A DNA stretch of 64,000 nt, taken from the NCBI RefSeq assembly GCF_000526375.1, contig NZ_JAFY01000002.1, forward strand, positions 372,001-436,000. The letters run 5' to 3'. This document shows positions 53,684 to 62,605 of this stretch, piece after piece; positions within the stretch are counted from its first letter, which is position 1; every line of letters starts with the position of its first letter. A program made the position numbers and the translations under genes. Source of the DNA: Aminiphilus circumscriptus DSM 16581 (GTDB taxonomy: Bacteria > Synergistota > Synergistia > Synergistales > Aminiphilaceae). The notes beneath the pieces are model-generated. The model made no database searches. It had not been told where the DNA came from and saw nothing but the letters and a program-made list of their open reading frames with translations.

Positions 53684-55975
53684 ATGAGCACAGAACAAGC
53701 CCGTTCCCTGCCACGGACCGTGTTTCCCCTCGCAGGCCTTGTTGTTCTTGCCTTCCTGGGAAACGCCTTCGGCCTGAATCTGCTTCCCGGTGTCGATTTT
53801 CTCTTCGGCAGCATCTTCGTTCTTCTCGCGGCGTGGCGCTTCGGCCCTCTTGCCGGTGCTCTCGCGGCACTTGTCTCCTCGGCCTACACCGTTGTGCTCT
53901 GGGGACATCCCTGGGCTATCATCAACTACATGACGGAAGCTCTCGCGGTGGGGTTCGGAAGACGGTACCTGAACAACCTCTTCCTGCTGGATTTCCTCTA
54001 TTGGATCACCTTCGGCAACATGCAGCTTCTCCTGCTCTGGAAGGGACTCTACGGCATGGACTGGGAAGGGGTGTTCTTCCTGGTTCTCAAATGCGACGTG
54101 AACAGCCTCTTCAACGCCCTCACGGCTTTCCTCGTCGTCACGATTCTTCCGTTCCGGACTTTTCCGGGGCCGAAACATGCTCCCGACCGCCCGCCTCTGG
54201 AGCACCTTCTTCTCTGCGGCATGCTCTTCCTTGCCATCGTGCCCCTTCTCGCCGTCATGCTTCACGGCACGCTTCACCTCGATGACGACATCGAGTCCGC
54301 CACCGAGCGCAGGCGCTCCGAGGCCCTGCGGCTGGTGCAGCGACGGATGGCGCAATGGAAGACTCCTTTGGTCCAGGCACTCCCCTTCATCGCCCACGTG
54401 ACTTCGGAGGGACACCTTTCCGCACAGGAAAATCCCTTCGTCGGCACAAGCATCCTCGAGATCTACCTCGTCAGCCGGAACGGCACGACGGCCAGATCCT
54501 TCCTCGACGACACCGAAGTTCCCCCGGAGAGGCTTCTTCCCTCGCCCGTACTGGAGCACCTCCAGCGTTCCCGGACCGGAGCCGCCCCGGAGGATGTCTC
54601 CTTTCTCCTCTGCCCCCTGGGAAAAGAAACCTACCGGGTCTTCGTGGTGGCGGAAACGGGAAACTCTTTCGTCGTCCTCGCCACCGACCCGACGCCCGTC
54701 TTCGACGATCTGGCGGAACAGCTCCGAACGCTCGGCGTCCAGGCGCTTCTCGTGGACGACAACACCGGTGCCGTGCGCCCTCTGTCGCTCTTTCCCGAAC
54801 ACCTGCTCTCCCGCCTCGACGAGTTCCGCGACAGTGCCGGGCCCTTTCCCCTGCGGATCAAGCCCCGTTCGGACAGAAGAGGGAGCATCCCGCTGGTGTA
54901 CCTCTGGATGCGTACCATCCTCGTGGACCGCGTGGTCTACGAGGAAATGCCCGGCTGGACCATGCTCGTCGCCTCCCCCCTGGACGCTTCCGGCGGCGCT
55001 CTCTTCGGAAACTACATCCGTACCATGTTCCTCATGATCTCCATGGCCTTCGCCTCGATCATCGTCTCCTTTGTCCTGAGCCGACTTCTCGTCCGTCCGG
55101 TTCTCAGGCTGGCAACACTCACGGAGAAGCTCTCTCCCGAACATTCCGTCGAGGACTGGCCCAGAGGTATCTCCGCCGAGACGGAGCACCTCGCCACAAA
55201 CGTGCGCCGTATGCACACCTCCCTCGCGACACAGTTCGCGCAACTTCGGGAACTGAACCAAAACCTGGACGGCGCCGTGCGAGAGCGCACTGCGGAGCTG
55301 GAAGAGACGAACCGCGCGCTGGAGGAGGAGATCGCCGAGCGGACACGGGTGGAGGAACTGCTGCGGATCTCCCTGCAGGACAAGGAAGTGCTGCTCCGGG
55401 AAGTGCACCATCGGGTGAAGAACAACCTTCAGGTCATCTCCAGCCTTCTGAGCCTCCAGGCCCAGCGCGCCGCACTCCCCGAACTGGCGGAGCAGCTTCG
55501 GAAGGGGCAGAGTCGGGTCCGGACCATGGCACTGGTGCACGACCTCCTTTACCGCACGTCGGAGTTCTCCACGGTGGACATGAAAATCTATCTGGAGCAG
55601 CTCGTGCGTTATTTCGGAGAAGTGTCCCTTCCCCGCGATGCGGAGGTGACCATCGTCACCTCCGTGGACGCCACGGCCCTTCCCGTGGACAAGGCAATCC
55701 CCTGCGGTCTCGTGGTGGGAGAACTCCTCATGAACGCATGCAAACACGGATTTTCCGACACGAAAAAAGGCACCATCACCGTTTCTCTCCGGAGTGCGAA
55801 GGCGGAGGCGACGCTTTCCGTCTCGAACGACGGCGCACCGCTGCGGGAAGAGTACGCCACCGGCGCCACGGGACTCGGCATGACCATCGTGGAGGCCCTG
55901 GTGCGGCAGCTCGACGGCACACTCCGGGTCCGCACGGCAAACCCCGTGGTCTTCGAGATCCGCTTCCCCCTGTAA
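53684..55975 (+). CDS. membrane sensor histidine kinase, HisKA_2 family
   Basis: About 763 residues. GGAG 6 nt before MSTEQ supports this ATG; another lies four codons upstream. Five hydrophobic segments (~15-190) form a membrane sensor of MASE1-like look. An extracytoplasmic Cache-like region (~200-430), another membrane helix ([18 protein letters not shown]), HAMP and a coiled coil follow. The kinase has [20 protein letters not shown] (phospho-acceptor His in HHRVKNN), NACKHGF and [13 protein letters not shown]. No response regulator gene is adjacent, so its partner lies elsewhere. Confidence 0.88.
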   Translation: MSTEQARSLPRTVFPLAGLVVLAFLGNAFGLNLLPGVDFLFGSIFVLLAAWRFGPLAGALAALVSSAYTVVLWGHPWAIINYMTEALAVGFGRRYLNNLFLLDFLYWITFGNMQLLLLWKGLYGMDWEGVFFLVLKCDVNSLFNALTAFLVVTILPFRTFPGPKHAPDRPPLEHLLLCGMLFLAIVPLLAVMLHGTLHLDDDIESATERRRSEALRLVQRRMAQWKTPLVQALPFIAHVTSEGHLSAQENPFVGTSILEIYLVSRNGTTARSFLDDTEVPPERLLPSPVLEHLQRSRTGAAPEDVSFLLCPLGKETYRVFVVAETGNSFVVLATDPTPVFDDLAEQLRTLGVQALLVDDNTGAVRPLSLFPEHLLSRLDEFRDSAGPFPLRIKPRSDRRGSIPLVYLWMRTILVDRVVYEEMPGWTMLVASPLDASGGALFGNYIRTMFLMISMAFASIIVSFVLSRLLVRPVLRLATLTEKLSPEHSVEDWPRGISAETEHLATNVRRMHTSLATQFAQLRELNQNLDGAVRERTAELEETNRALEEEIAERTRVEELLRISLQDKEVLLREVHHRVKNNLQVISSLLSLQAQRAALPELAEQLRKGQSRVRTMALVHDLLYRTSEFSTVDMKIYLEQLVRYFGEVSLPRDAEVTIVTSVDATALPVDKAIPCGLVVGELLMNACKHGFSDTKKGTITVSLRSAKAEATLSVSNDGAPLREEYATGATGLGMTIVEALVRQLDGTLRVRTANPVVFEIRFPL

Positions 55976-55982
55976 CGGCGCG

Positions 55983-57155
55983 TCACGTCGGCCGCCGGGG
56001 GGCCAGAAGACGGCGCGTCACCACGGGAGAGATCATGGTGGTGACGATGCTCAGAACCACGATGGCCACGAAGAACGCCTCGTTGAGCAGGCCCAGCTCT
56101 CGTCCCACCGCCGCGGCGGCGAGGGTGGCCGAGAGCTGAGGGATGGTGGCGAACCCCATGCCGAGGCTCTCCCGGAAGGGCATGCCGAGCAGCGTCCCCG
56201 CGAGAGCCCCGCTTCCCGCCTTGGTGCAGATCAGCCCCAGGACCACCGTGATGGTGATGAAAAGGTTCTCTCTCGCCTGGAACAGCACTCCCAGGTTGGT
56301 CTCCATGCCCATGACGAGAAAGAAGATGGGAATGAAGAAGGAATAGCCCAGGGTGGTGAGCTTCTCTTCGCAATCCTTGCAGGCGTGGACATCGAAGGTC
56401 TCCGACAGGGCCACCCCGGCGAGAAAGGCTCCCACGATGGCGTGTACGTGCAACACCTCCGCCAGAAACGTGACGAGAAGGAGAACGAAGAGGATAAAGC
56501 GTACCTCCGTCTCGAAATGGACCAGCGTGCCGTGGTCGAGACGGAAGAAGCGGTGTCCGATCTTGGGCACGAGATAGAGCACCGCCGCGAGAAAAAGCAC
56601 CGCGGAGAGAATGAAGAGCCAGATGCCCCCGGCCCCTCCCGCCTGGATGCGCACCACCACCGAGAGGACGAGGAGGGAGAGGATGTCCATGATCACCACG
56701 GCGCTGATGACCAGGTCGCCCATGCGTTGAACTCTCTCGCCGGAACCCCGTATCTCCCGGAAGACGGGAATGATGATTCCCACCGAGGAGGAGGTGAAGA
56801 TGGACCCGAGGAGCACCGCCTCGAGCCACCCCAGCCCGAAGAAGCGCCCCACGAGCAGCCCCCCGAGAAAGGGAATCCCCCCGTTGCAGCACGTGAGCAG
56901 GACCGTGCGGTTCCGGTTTCCCCGGAAGACCTGGGGGTCCATCTCCATGCCCGCCAGGAACATGAGAAAGACGAGCCCGAGCTGGGCGATGGCCTTGAGT
57001 GCCGAATTGGGCTCGATAAGCCCGAATCCGTAGGGGCCGACGAGAATGCCCGCGGCGATCTCCGCCGTGACGTTCGGAATGCCCAGGCGGTTGAGAAGCC
57101 GCGGAAAGAGCAGCAGCACAAACATGACCACCGTGAAGAGCAGGAGCGTATTCAT
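55983..57155 (-). CDS. CPA2-family cation:proton antiporter (Kef/NapA type)
   Basis: 390 residues, about 12 membrane helices. NRLGIPNVTAEIAAGILVGP is the family entry block; FLMFLAGMEMD, TSSSVGIIIPVF and VISAVVIMDILSLLVLSVVV carry the ion-path residues. It exchanges Na+ or K+ for protons. There is no C-terminal TrkA/RCK domain, so it resembles NapA-type rather than full Kef proteins. GGGAGGTGA lies upstream. Convergent with the kinase gene at a 7-bp gap; repeat copy 6 sits 35 bp upstream of its start. Confidence 0.9.
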   Translation of the reverse strand: MNTLLLFTVVMFVLLLFPRLLNRLGIPNVTAEIAAGILVGPYGFGLIEPNSALKAIAQLGLVFLMFLAGMEMDPQVFRGNRNRTVLLTCCNGGIPFLGGLLVGRFFGLGWLEAVLLGSIFTSSSVGIIIPVFREIRGSGERVQRMGDLVISAVVIMDILSLLVLSVVVRIQAGGAGGIWLFILSAVLFLAAVLYLVPKIGHRFFRLDHGTLVHFETEVRFILFVLLLVTFLAEVLHVHAIVGAFLAGVALSETFDVHACKDCEEKLTTLGYSFFIPIFFLVMGMETNLGVLFQARENLFITITVVLGLICTKAGSGALAGTLLGMPFRESLGMGFATIPQLSATLAAAAVGRELGLLNEAFFVAIVVLSIVTTMISPVVTRRLLAPRRPT

Positions 57156-57190
57156 TTCGGAGGATCACCTCCCTTTCCGTTCTTTCCTAA

Positions 57191-57290
57191 GGAAGCTCTG
57201 AATAAAGGCCTTTCGCTTTCCCTTGACTCGGGTCGCATCAGGCTCTGCGAGGCGCCCTGCGGGGCTGACGCAGCCTTATTCAGAGATTCC
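57191..57290 (+). repeat. 100-bp MITE-like element, copy 6 (inverse orientation)
   Basis: Exactly 100 bp between CTAA (57187-57190) and CTAA (57291-57294). It is identical to copy 3 and to the consensus. It lies in the promoter region of the minus-strand antiporter gene. Confidence 0.92.
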
Positions 57291-57685
57291 CTAAAGAAAT
57301 TTACGCTTGGAGTGTCAACGCAAACGCGACAGAGGTGGAACCGGCCCCCGGTGAACCTCCGCCGCCCCTCCGGAACGGACAGAAAAGACGCCGCCGGTGC
57401 TGCGTTCCGGCGAACTCCTTCAGAAGCACCCGAATACGCCCCGATGCGAGCGATCATGAACAGAGACAACGTCTTGCCGGAGAAATTCGAGCACATTCTT
57501 GGGTTCTTCCGTGCGTTGGATTGTATCATAGGAACGCTTTTCCCTGAAAACGAACATGTACCGAATTTTCCGACGAAACAGCCGGACTCGGCGGAATGGC
57601 TCTTTGCGGCGGCGTTCGACGGGTTTAGAATGTTTTCCGCTCAGTTCGCTTTGCCACGTTTCGGAAAAACCAGGGAGGGTTCGGT
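57291..57685. other. 395-bp gap without a gene
   Basis: Several short open frames cross this gap, but none has a ribosome site or recognisable sequence. TATCAT near 57524 could be a -10 element for opgG. Otherwise I see nothing in it. Confidence 0.4.
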
Positions 57686-59383
57686 GTGATCGGGACATGT
57701 CGAAGAAAATATGGAGAAATTGCCCGGGGGCGGCTCCGCCGAAGGGACCAAAGTATTGCGGACAGGGAACTCCGAACAGAAAGAAGACCGCTCCGAGGAG
57801 GGCTCCTGTTTCTGTGTCTTCTGTTCGCCCTGTGCCTGTCGCCGGGGGAGAACGCTCCGCGGGCCATGGCGGCACAGAGCACGGGGGGATTCGGCCTGCG
57901 AGCCGTGGCGGAGCGCGCCCGGGAATTGGCGTCCCGCCCCTATGAAAACTCCGAGGGAGAGGTTCCGGAGTTTCTGCTCAAGCTCAGCTACGACCAGTGG
58001 CGGGACATCCGCTTCCGCAAGGAGCACGCGCTCTGGCGGGACAGAGGACTTCCCTTCGAAGTGCAGTTCTTCCATCCAGGCATGTTCTACAACCGCCTGG
58101 TGAAAATCAACGTGGTGAACGCCGAGGGACCGAGTCCCGTCCCCTATTCTCGGGACTTTTTCGACTACGGAGACAACGAGTTCAAGGAGCCCTTTCCGGA
58201 GGATCTGAGCTTCGCGGGGTTCCGGATCCACTTTCCGATCAACAGACCGGACTACAAGGACGAGGTAGCGGTCTTCCTCGGGGCGAGCTACTTCCGCGGC
58301 GTCGCCAAGGGACTCCAGTACGGTCTGTCCGCCCGGGGGCTTGCCATCGACACGGCGCTCCCTTCGGGGGAGGAATTTCCCTGCTTCCGGGAGTTCTGGC
58401 TTCTGGAACCCGCCTCGGGGGACACCTCATTCACACTCTACGCCCTGCTGGACAGCCCGAGCATCACCGGGGCCTACAAGTTCATCATCACTCCCGGGGA
58501 GGAGACGGTCATGGACGTGGATGCCCGCCTCTTCCGCCGGGCCGACGTGGCGAAACTCGGCATCGCGCCCCTCACGAGCATGTTCCTCTTCGGCGAGGCC
58601 GAGAACGGCCGCCCCGGCGACTACCGCCCGGAGGTGCACGACTCGGACGTGCTCCTTCTGCACACCAGCGAGGGGGAATGGTTCTGGCGCCCCCTGCAAA
58701 ACAGCAAGCGCCTGGGAATTTCTTCCTGGAAGGCGGGAAACCTCGCCGGATTCGGCCTGCTCCAGCAGGACCGCCTCTTCGACCACTATCAGGACCTGGA
58801 GGCGCGCTACGAACTGCGCCCGAGCCTCTGGGTGGAGACGAAGGGCAAATGGGGTCCCGGCAGGGTGGAGCTCATCGAGATCCCCTCGGAGGAGGAGATC
58901 AACGACAACATGGTCGCCTTCTGGGTCCCCGAACCTTCCGCTCCGGAGGAGGGCACCACGGATGTGGAGGAGGAAAACGACCCCCTCGCCTTCTCCTACC
59001 GCCTGCGCTGGTGCGCTCTGCCGAAGGATCTGTTCTCCCTCGGCGTTCCCGCCTCCACCCGTACCGCCAAAAGCGCTCCGGACATCACGAAGTTCGTCCT
59101 CGACTTCGAGGGGGGAGAGCTGGAAACCCTCTCCGCCGATGCGGGACTTTCAAGCGTCATCACTGTCGGCGAAGGAGGCCAGCTCCTGGAAAAGCAACTT
59201 CACAAAAACGATGTCACCGGCGGCTGGCGCCTTGTCTTTCAGGTCCGCACCGTCCCCGAGGGAAAATTCAAGGCGGTCTTTCCGGCCCATCGCCCGCCCA
59301 TCCGTCTTTCGGCGCTGCTGAAAAAGGGGGAGAACCTTCCGGACCCCCTCACCGTGACCTGGACCTACGACCTGCTGCAATGA
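57686..59383 (+). CDS. opgG: periplasmic glucan biosynthesis protein OpgG/OpgD
   Basis: 565 residues from GTG with AGGGAGGG 6 nt upstream. An unusually basic N-terminus leads into a signal sequence (LRGGLLFLCLLFALCLSPG). The MdoG fold shows ERARELASRPYENSEGEVPE, LSYDQWRDIRFRKEHALW, FQVQFFHPGMFYN-like EVQFFHPGMFYN, FLGASYFRGVAKGLQYGLSA and GEWFWRPLQNSKR. It modifies or releases osmoregulated periplasmic beta-glucan made by OpgH. It ends in an ATGA overlap with the next gene. Confidence 0.93.
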   Translation: MIGTCRRKYGEIARGRLRRRDQSIADRELRTERRPLRGGLLFLCLLFALCLSPGENAPRAMAAQSTGGFGLRAVAERARELASRPYENSEGEVPEFLLKLSYDQWRDIRFRKEHALWRDRGLPFEVQFFHPGMFYNRLVKINVVNAEGPSPVPYSRDFFDYGDNEFKEPFPEDLSFAGFRIHFPINRPDYKDEVAVFLGASYFRGVAKGLQYGLSARGLAIDTALPSGEEFPCFREFWLLEPASGDTSFTLYALLDSPSITGAYKFIITPGEETVMDVDARLFRRADVAKLGIAPLTSMFLFGEAENGRPGDYRPEVHDSDVLLLHTSEGEWFWRPLQNSKRLGISSWKAGNLAGFGLLQQDRLFDHYQDLEARYELRPSLWVETKGKWGPGRVELIEIPSEEEINDNMVAFWVPEPSAPEEGTTDVEEENDPLAFSYRLRWCALPKDLFSLGVPASTRTAKSAPDITKFVLDFEGGELETLSADAGLSSVITVGEGGQLLEKQLHKNDVTGGWRLVFQVRTVPEGKFKAVFPAHRPPIRLSALLKKGENLPDPLTVTWTYDLLQ

Positions 59384-59919
59384 CGGAGGAGGAACCTGTC
59401 GTGCGAGACACGAAAATGCCGGAGACCGGAGTCCCCTTCGATACGGCGGGCACGGAAAAAACGGCGGCAGAGGAAGCGGAAGCGCTCCGGAGGGACTCCG
59501 CTACCGAGGGATGGCAGATCGCCCGGGACCGGGTGGTGCTCTACGTGACCGCCCTGGATCTTCCGCCCTTCAAGGGATTGGAGCTCGCCCTGGAGTCCCT
59601 GAAACGTTCGGGCCCCACGGATGTGACGAAGGCCATGCGGACTCTGCGGGAGCTGCTGGCGGAACACGGCCTCGACCGGGGAATCCGCACTTCCGAAGGA
59701 GCGCATCTCTCCTCCCAGCCGCCTCTGAACCGGGGCACCATGGTGGCGAAGGAGCTGGACCGCCTTCCCTGGCTCTCGGGGCTGAAGCGCTTTCTCACGC
59801 GCTGGATGCGGGACCTCTTGGGGCAGACCGACCGGGAGCGGCATGCAGCCTTGTCCGCCGGAGAGGCCTCCGCTCCGGAACAGATGAAAAGGAAGAGCGA
59901 CCACAATGGCGACCTCTAG
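59380..59919 (+). CDS. small cytoplasmic protein between opgG and opgH, likely detached OpgH N-terminal domain
   Basis: 179 residues; starts at ATGA on the opgG stop and overlaps the opgH start by 14 bp. No database family comes to mind. It is soluble, charged and lacks membrane helices. Its last third (ELDRLPWLSGLKRFLTRWM, then RDLLGQ) loosely resembles the RFW-x-RL-x-GR stretch that precedes the first membrane helix of E. coli OpgH. The OpgH encoded next lacks that ~140-residue cytoplasmic N-terminus. So this may be the OpgH N-terminal domain as a separate gene, or one gene split by a frameshift. Confidence 0.7.
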   Translation: MTEEEPVVRDTKMPETGVPFDTAGTEKTAAEEAEALRRDSATEGWQIARDRVVLYVTALDLPPFKGLELALESLKRSGPTDVTKAMRTLRELLAEHGLDRGIRTSEGAHLSSQPPLNRGTMVAKELDRLPWLSGLKRFLTRWMRDLLGQTDRERHAALSAGEASAPEQMKRKSDHNGDL

Positions 59920-62029
59920 CGCCCGTCCGCCGCACTTCGCCTGGGTGCGGGCCGCGAGCTGGCGACGTCTGCTCCTCGTGGCTCTTATCGTCCTGCCCAC
60001 CGTCACGGCCACGCGCACCATGGCGGCGGTGCTCCCCCACAAGGGCGGCACACCGCTGGAGCTTGCCCTGACCGCGGTCTTCGCCGTGCTCTTCGGCTGG
60101 ATTTCCATCGGCTTCTGGACGGCGAGCATCGGCGCCCTCCGCCTCTGCCTCGGCCGGGACGCCTTCGCGGTCTCCCTTGCGGGAGAGGAGGACGATCCCC
60201 GGGAAATCGACCGGGAGGCCCGCACAGCCATCCTGGTTCCGGTCTTCAACGAGGACCCGGAGCGCGTCTTCGCGGGAGTGCGTACCGTCTACGACTCCCT
60301 GGAGCGCACGGGCCGGTCCGACCTCTTCGACATCTTCATCCTCAGCGACACTCCCGATCCGGACGGCTGGGTGGAGGAGGAGGCGGCGTGGTTCGCCTTC
60401 TGCCGCGAGAAGAACGCCTTCGGCAGAATTTTCTATCGGCGGCGCCGGAGCAACGCCAAGAGAAAGAGCGGCAACGTGGCGGATTTCTGCCGCCGCTGGG
60501 GAAAGAACTACCGCTACATGATCGTCTTCGACGCGGACAGCGTCATGGCCGGGGAGACCATGCTCCGCATGGTGGGCATCATGGAACGAAGACCCGACGT
60601 GGGCATCCTCCAGACACCCCCCGCCGCGGTGAACCGGGAAAGCCTTCTCGCCCGGGTGCAACAGTTCGCCAACCACGTCTACGGCCCCATGTTCGCTGCG
60701 GGGCTCCATTTCTGGCAGCTCGGCGACGCCCAGTACTGGGGGCACAACGCCATCATCCGGGTTCGCCCCTTCATGGAGCATTGCCAGCTGCCGCGTCTTC
60801 CGGGAAAGGGACCTCTGGGAGGGGACATCCTGAGCCACGATTTCGTCGAGGCGGCCCTCATGCGCCGCGCCGGGTTCAGTGTGTGGCTCGCCTACGACCT
60901 GCGGGGCAGCTACGAGGAAACGCCCCCGACACTGCTGGACGAGCTGAAACGGGACCGCCGGTGGTGCCAGGGGAATTTGCAGCACCTGCGGCTGCTCTTC
61001 ACCCGGGGGCTCTTTCCCGCCCACCGGGCGCTGTTCCTGAACGGCATCATGTCCTACGGTTCGGCGCTTCTCTGGTTCGTCTTCCTGCTCCTCAGCAGCG
61101 TCGAAGCGATTCTGGAGGCGATTCTAGAGCCCAAATACTTTTCGGGCCCCGCACTCTTTCCCGACTGGCCCGTGTGGTATCCCCACTGGGCCATCACGCT
61201 CCTCGCCTCCACGGCGGTGGTGCTCTTTCTCCCCAAGCTCTTCGCGGTGCTCCTCATCGTCCTCAAGAATCGGGAGGCCCATCTCTACGGAGGCGCGGGA
61301 AAACTTGCGGCGAGCGTCTTCCTGGAGGTGGCGGTGTCCACCCTGCTTGCGCCGGTCCGCATGTTCTTCCACACCACCTTCGTGGTCACGACCCTGCTGG
61401 GACGACGCGTCACCTGGGGAAGTCAGATCCGGAGCGACCGGGAGACCTCCTGGGGGGATGCCTTCCGGGCGCATTGGCTGAGCATGGTCGCCGCCTTGCT
61501 CTGGGGCGGTCTGGTCTATCTGGCGAACCCCACCTTCTTCTGGTGGATTTCGCCGGTGCTCGTCCCCCTCGTCCTGGGAGCGTTCCTCTCGGTATTCACC
61601 AGCGGAGCGTCCCTGGGGCGCCTGCTCCGCAAGTGGAAGCTCCTCCTCATTCCGGAGGAGTCGAATCCGCCCCGGGAGCTGCGCGACCTGGAAGCGAATT
61701 TGAACCGCCCCCGTCCCTACTCGCCCCTGCCGATTCCCCCCGGCGAGGGGTTCGTCAGGGCCGTGGCGGACCCGGTGGTGCACCAGCTCCACACCTCCCT
61801 GCTCCTGCGCCGCCGCCGCGCCGCCCCCGCCGTGGAGCACCGCCGCCGGGAGATCGAGGAAAAGGCTCTCTCCCTGGGTCCGGGAAGTCTCTCGGCGAGG
61901 GAGAAGATGGAGCTTCTTCTGGATCCCTTCCGCCTCGCCGAGCTGCACCGTCGCGTATGGGAGCTTCCCGGACGGGAGAACGCCGCCCGGTGGGGACTCG
62001 CTTTCTTTATGCCTTCTTCACGGCGATGA
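59906..62029 (+). CDS. opgH: glucan biosynthesis glucosyltransferase OpgH
   Basis: 707 residues, inner membrane. The first helix starts almost at once (RLLLVALIVLPTVTATRTMA). The GT2 domain has AILVPVFNEDPERVFAG, FYRRRRSNAKRKSGN, FDADSVMAGETM, QQFANHVYGPMFAAGLHFWQ, GHNAIIRV, SHDFVEAALMRRAG and RDRRWCQGN, all characteristic of OpgH/MdoH. C-terminal helices and WKLLLIPEESNPP follow. It polymerises UDP-glucose into periplasmic beta-glucan. GGAAGAG precedes the ATG. Its 3' end overlaps convergent ridA by 23 bp. Confidence 0.94.
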   Translation: MATSSARPPHFAWVRAASWRRLLLVALIVLPTVTATRTMAAVLPHKGGTPLELALTAVFAVLFGWISIGFWTASIGALRLCLGRDAFAVSLAGEEDDPREIDREARTAILVPVFNEDPERVFAGVRTVYDSLERTGRSDLFDIFILSDTPDPDGWVEEEAAWFAFCREKNAFGRIFYRRRRSNAKRKSGNVADFCRRWGKNYRYMIVFDADSVMAGETMLRMVGIMERRPDVGILQTPPAAVNRESLLARVQQFANHVYGPMFAAGLHFWQLGDAQYWGHNAIIRVRPFMEHCQLPRLPGKGPLGGDILSHDFVEAALMRRAGFSVWLAYDLRGSYEETPPTLLDELKRDRRWCQGNLQHLRLLFTRGLFPAHRALFLNGIMSYGSALLWFVFLLLSSVEAILEAILEPKYFSGPALFPDWPVWYPHWAITLLASTAVVLFLPKLFAVLLIVLKNREAHLYGGAGKLAASVFLEVAVSTLLAPVRMFFHTTFVVTTLLGRRVTWGSQIRSDRETSWGDAFRAHWLSMVAALLWGGLVYLANPTFFWWISPVLVPLVLGAFLSVFTSGASLGRLLRKWKLLLIPEESNPPRELRDLEANLNRPRPYSPLPIPPGEGFVRAVADPVVHQLHTSLLLRRRRAAPAVEHRRREIEEKALSLGPGSLSAREKMELLLDPFRLAELHRRVWELPGRENAARWGLAFFMPSSRR

Positions 62030-62387
62030 CATCGATCTCCACGAGAATGTCGTCGAGCAGGGCGCTTCCCACGGTGGTGCGCACCGGATAGGGCTCGGAA
62101 AAGAACTCCCGGTACACCGCGTTGAAGGCCGCGAAATCCTCCAGGTTCGCCAGGTGCACCGTGGACTTGACCACCTCGTCCATGGACGCTCCCGCCGCCT
62201 CGAGAATCGAGCGGATGTTCGTGAGCACCTGCCGGGTCTGTTCAGTGATGGTGTCGCCCACGGTCGCCCCCGTCTTCGGATCCAGGGGCCCCTGTCCGGC
62301 CACGAAGACCAGATTGCCCACGAGAAGCCCCGGCGTATAGGGGCCGAGGGGTTTGGGCGCGCTTTCGGGATGTACGGGCTGTTTCAT
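62007..62387 (-). CDS. ridA: RidA family enamine/imine deaminase
   Basis: 126 residues with GGAGGG upstream. GPYTPGLLVGNLVFVAGQGP, QTRQVLTNIRSILEAAGASM and YPVRTTVGSALLDDILVEID are the family blocks; the Arg in PVRTTV and terminal Glu region form the active site. It hydrolyses reactive 2-aminoacrylate-type intermediates or related imines. It lies 219 bp downstream of larA on the same strand. Confidence 0.93.
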   Translation of the reverse strand: MKQPVHPESAPKPLGPYTPGLLVGNLVFVAGQGPLDPKTGATVGDTITEQTRQVLTNIRSILEAAGASMDEVVKSTVHLANLEDFAAFNAVYREFFSEPYPVRTTVGSALLDDILVEIDVIAVKKA

Positions 62388-62523
62388 GCGATGGACCCTC
62401 CTCGTTTTTTCAGATGGTTGAGCCTGCGCCGTCATTGTAGCATTGCCCGGTCTCTGGACCGAAAGAAGGAGGAGGCACGGCGCTGGACACCCTGCGCTTC
62501 GAGAGGGCCCCTCCGACACGTCC

Positions 62524-62541
62524 GCGCGCTTCGAAGCGCGC
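62524..62541 (-). terminator. GC palindrome between larA and ridA
   Basis: GCGCGCTTCGAAGCGCGC is an 18-bp perfect palindrome about 65 bp past the larA stop. No T-run follows, so termination is only possible, not clear. Nothing else is seen in 62388-62605. Confidence 0.3.
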
Positions 62542-62605
62542 CCAAGGCACCTTACACATCGGATCGGACCGGAAAAGCACCCGCTTCGGCGTTTCCGGCG
62601 TCGCG

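Noticed and set aside
12893-57290. CRISPR, tRNA or conserved small RNA as explanation of the 100-bp repeat
   Set aside because: Copies are scattered in both orientations with target duplications, not arrayed with spacers, and I see no tRNA cloverleaf. A transcribed RNA role is not excluded but is not supported.
57152-57547. Small open frames across repeat copy 6 and the gap before opgG
   Set aside because: Part of each is just translated repeat; no start signal and no homology recognised.
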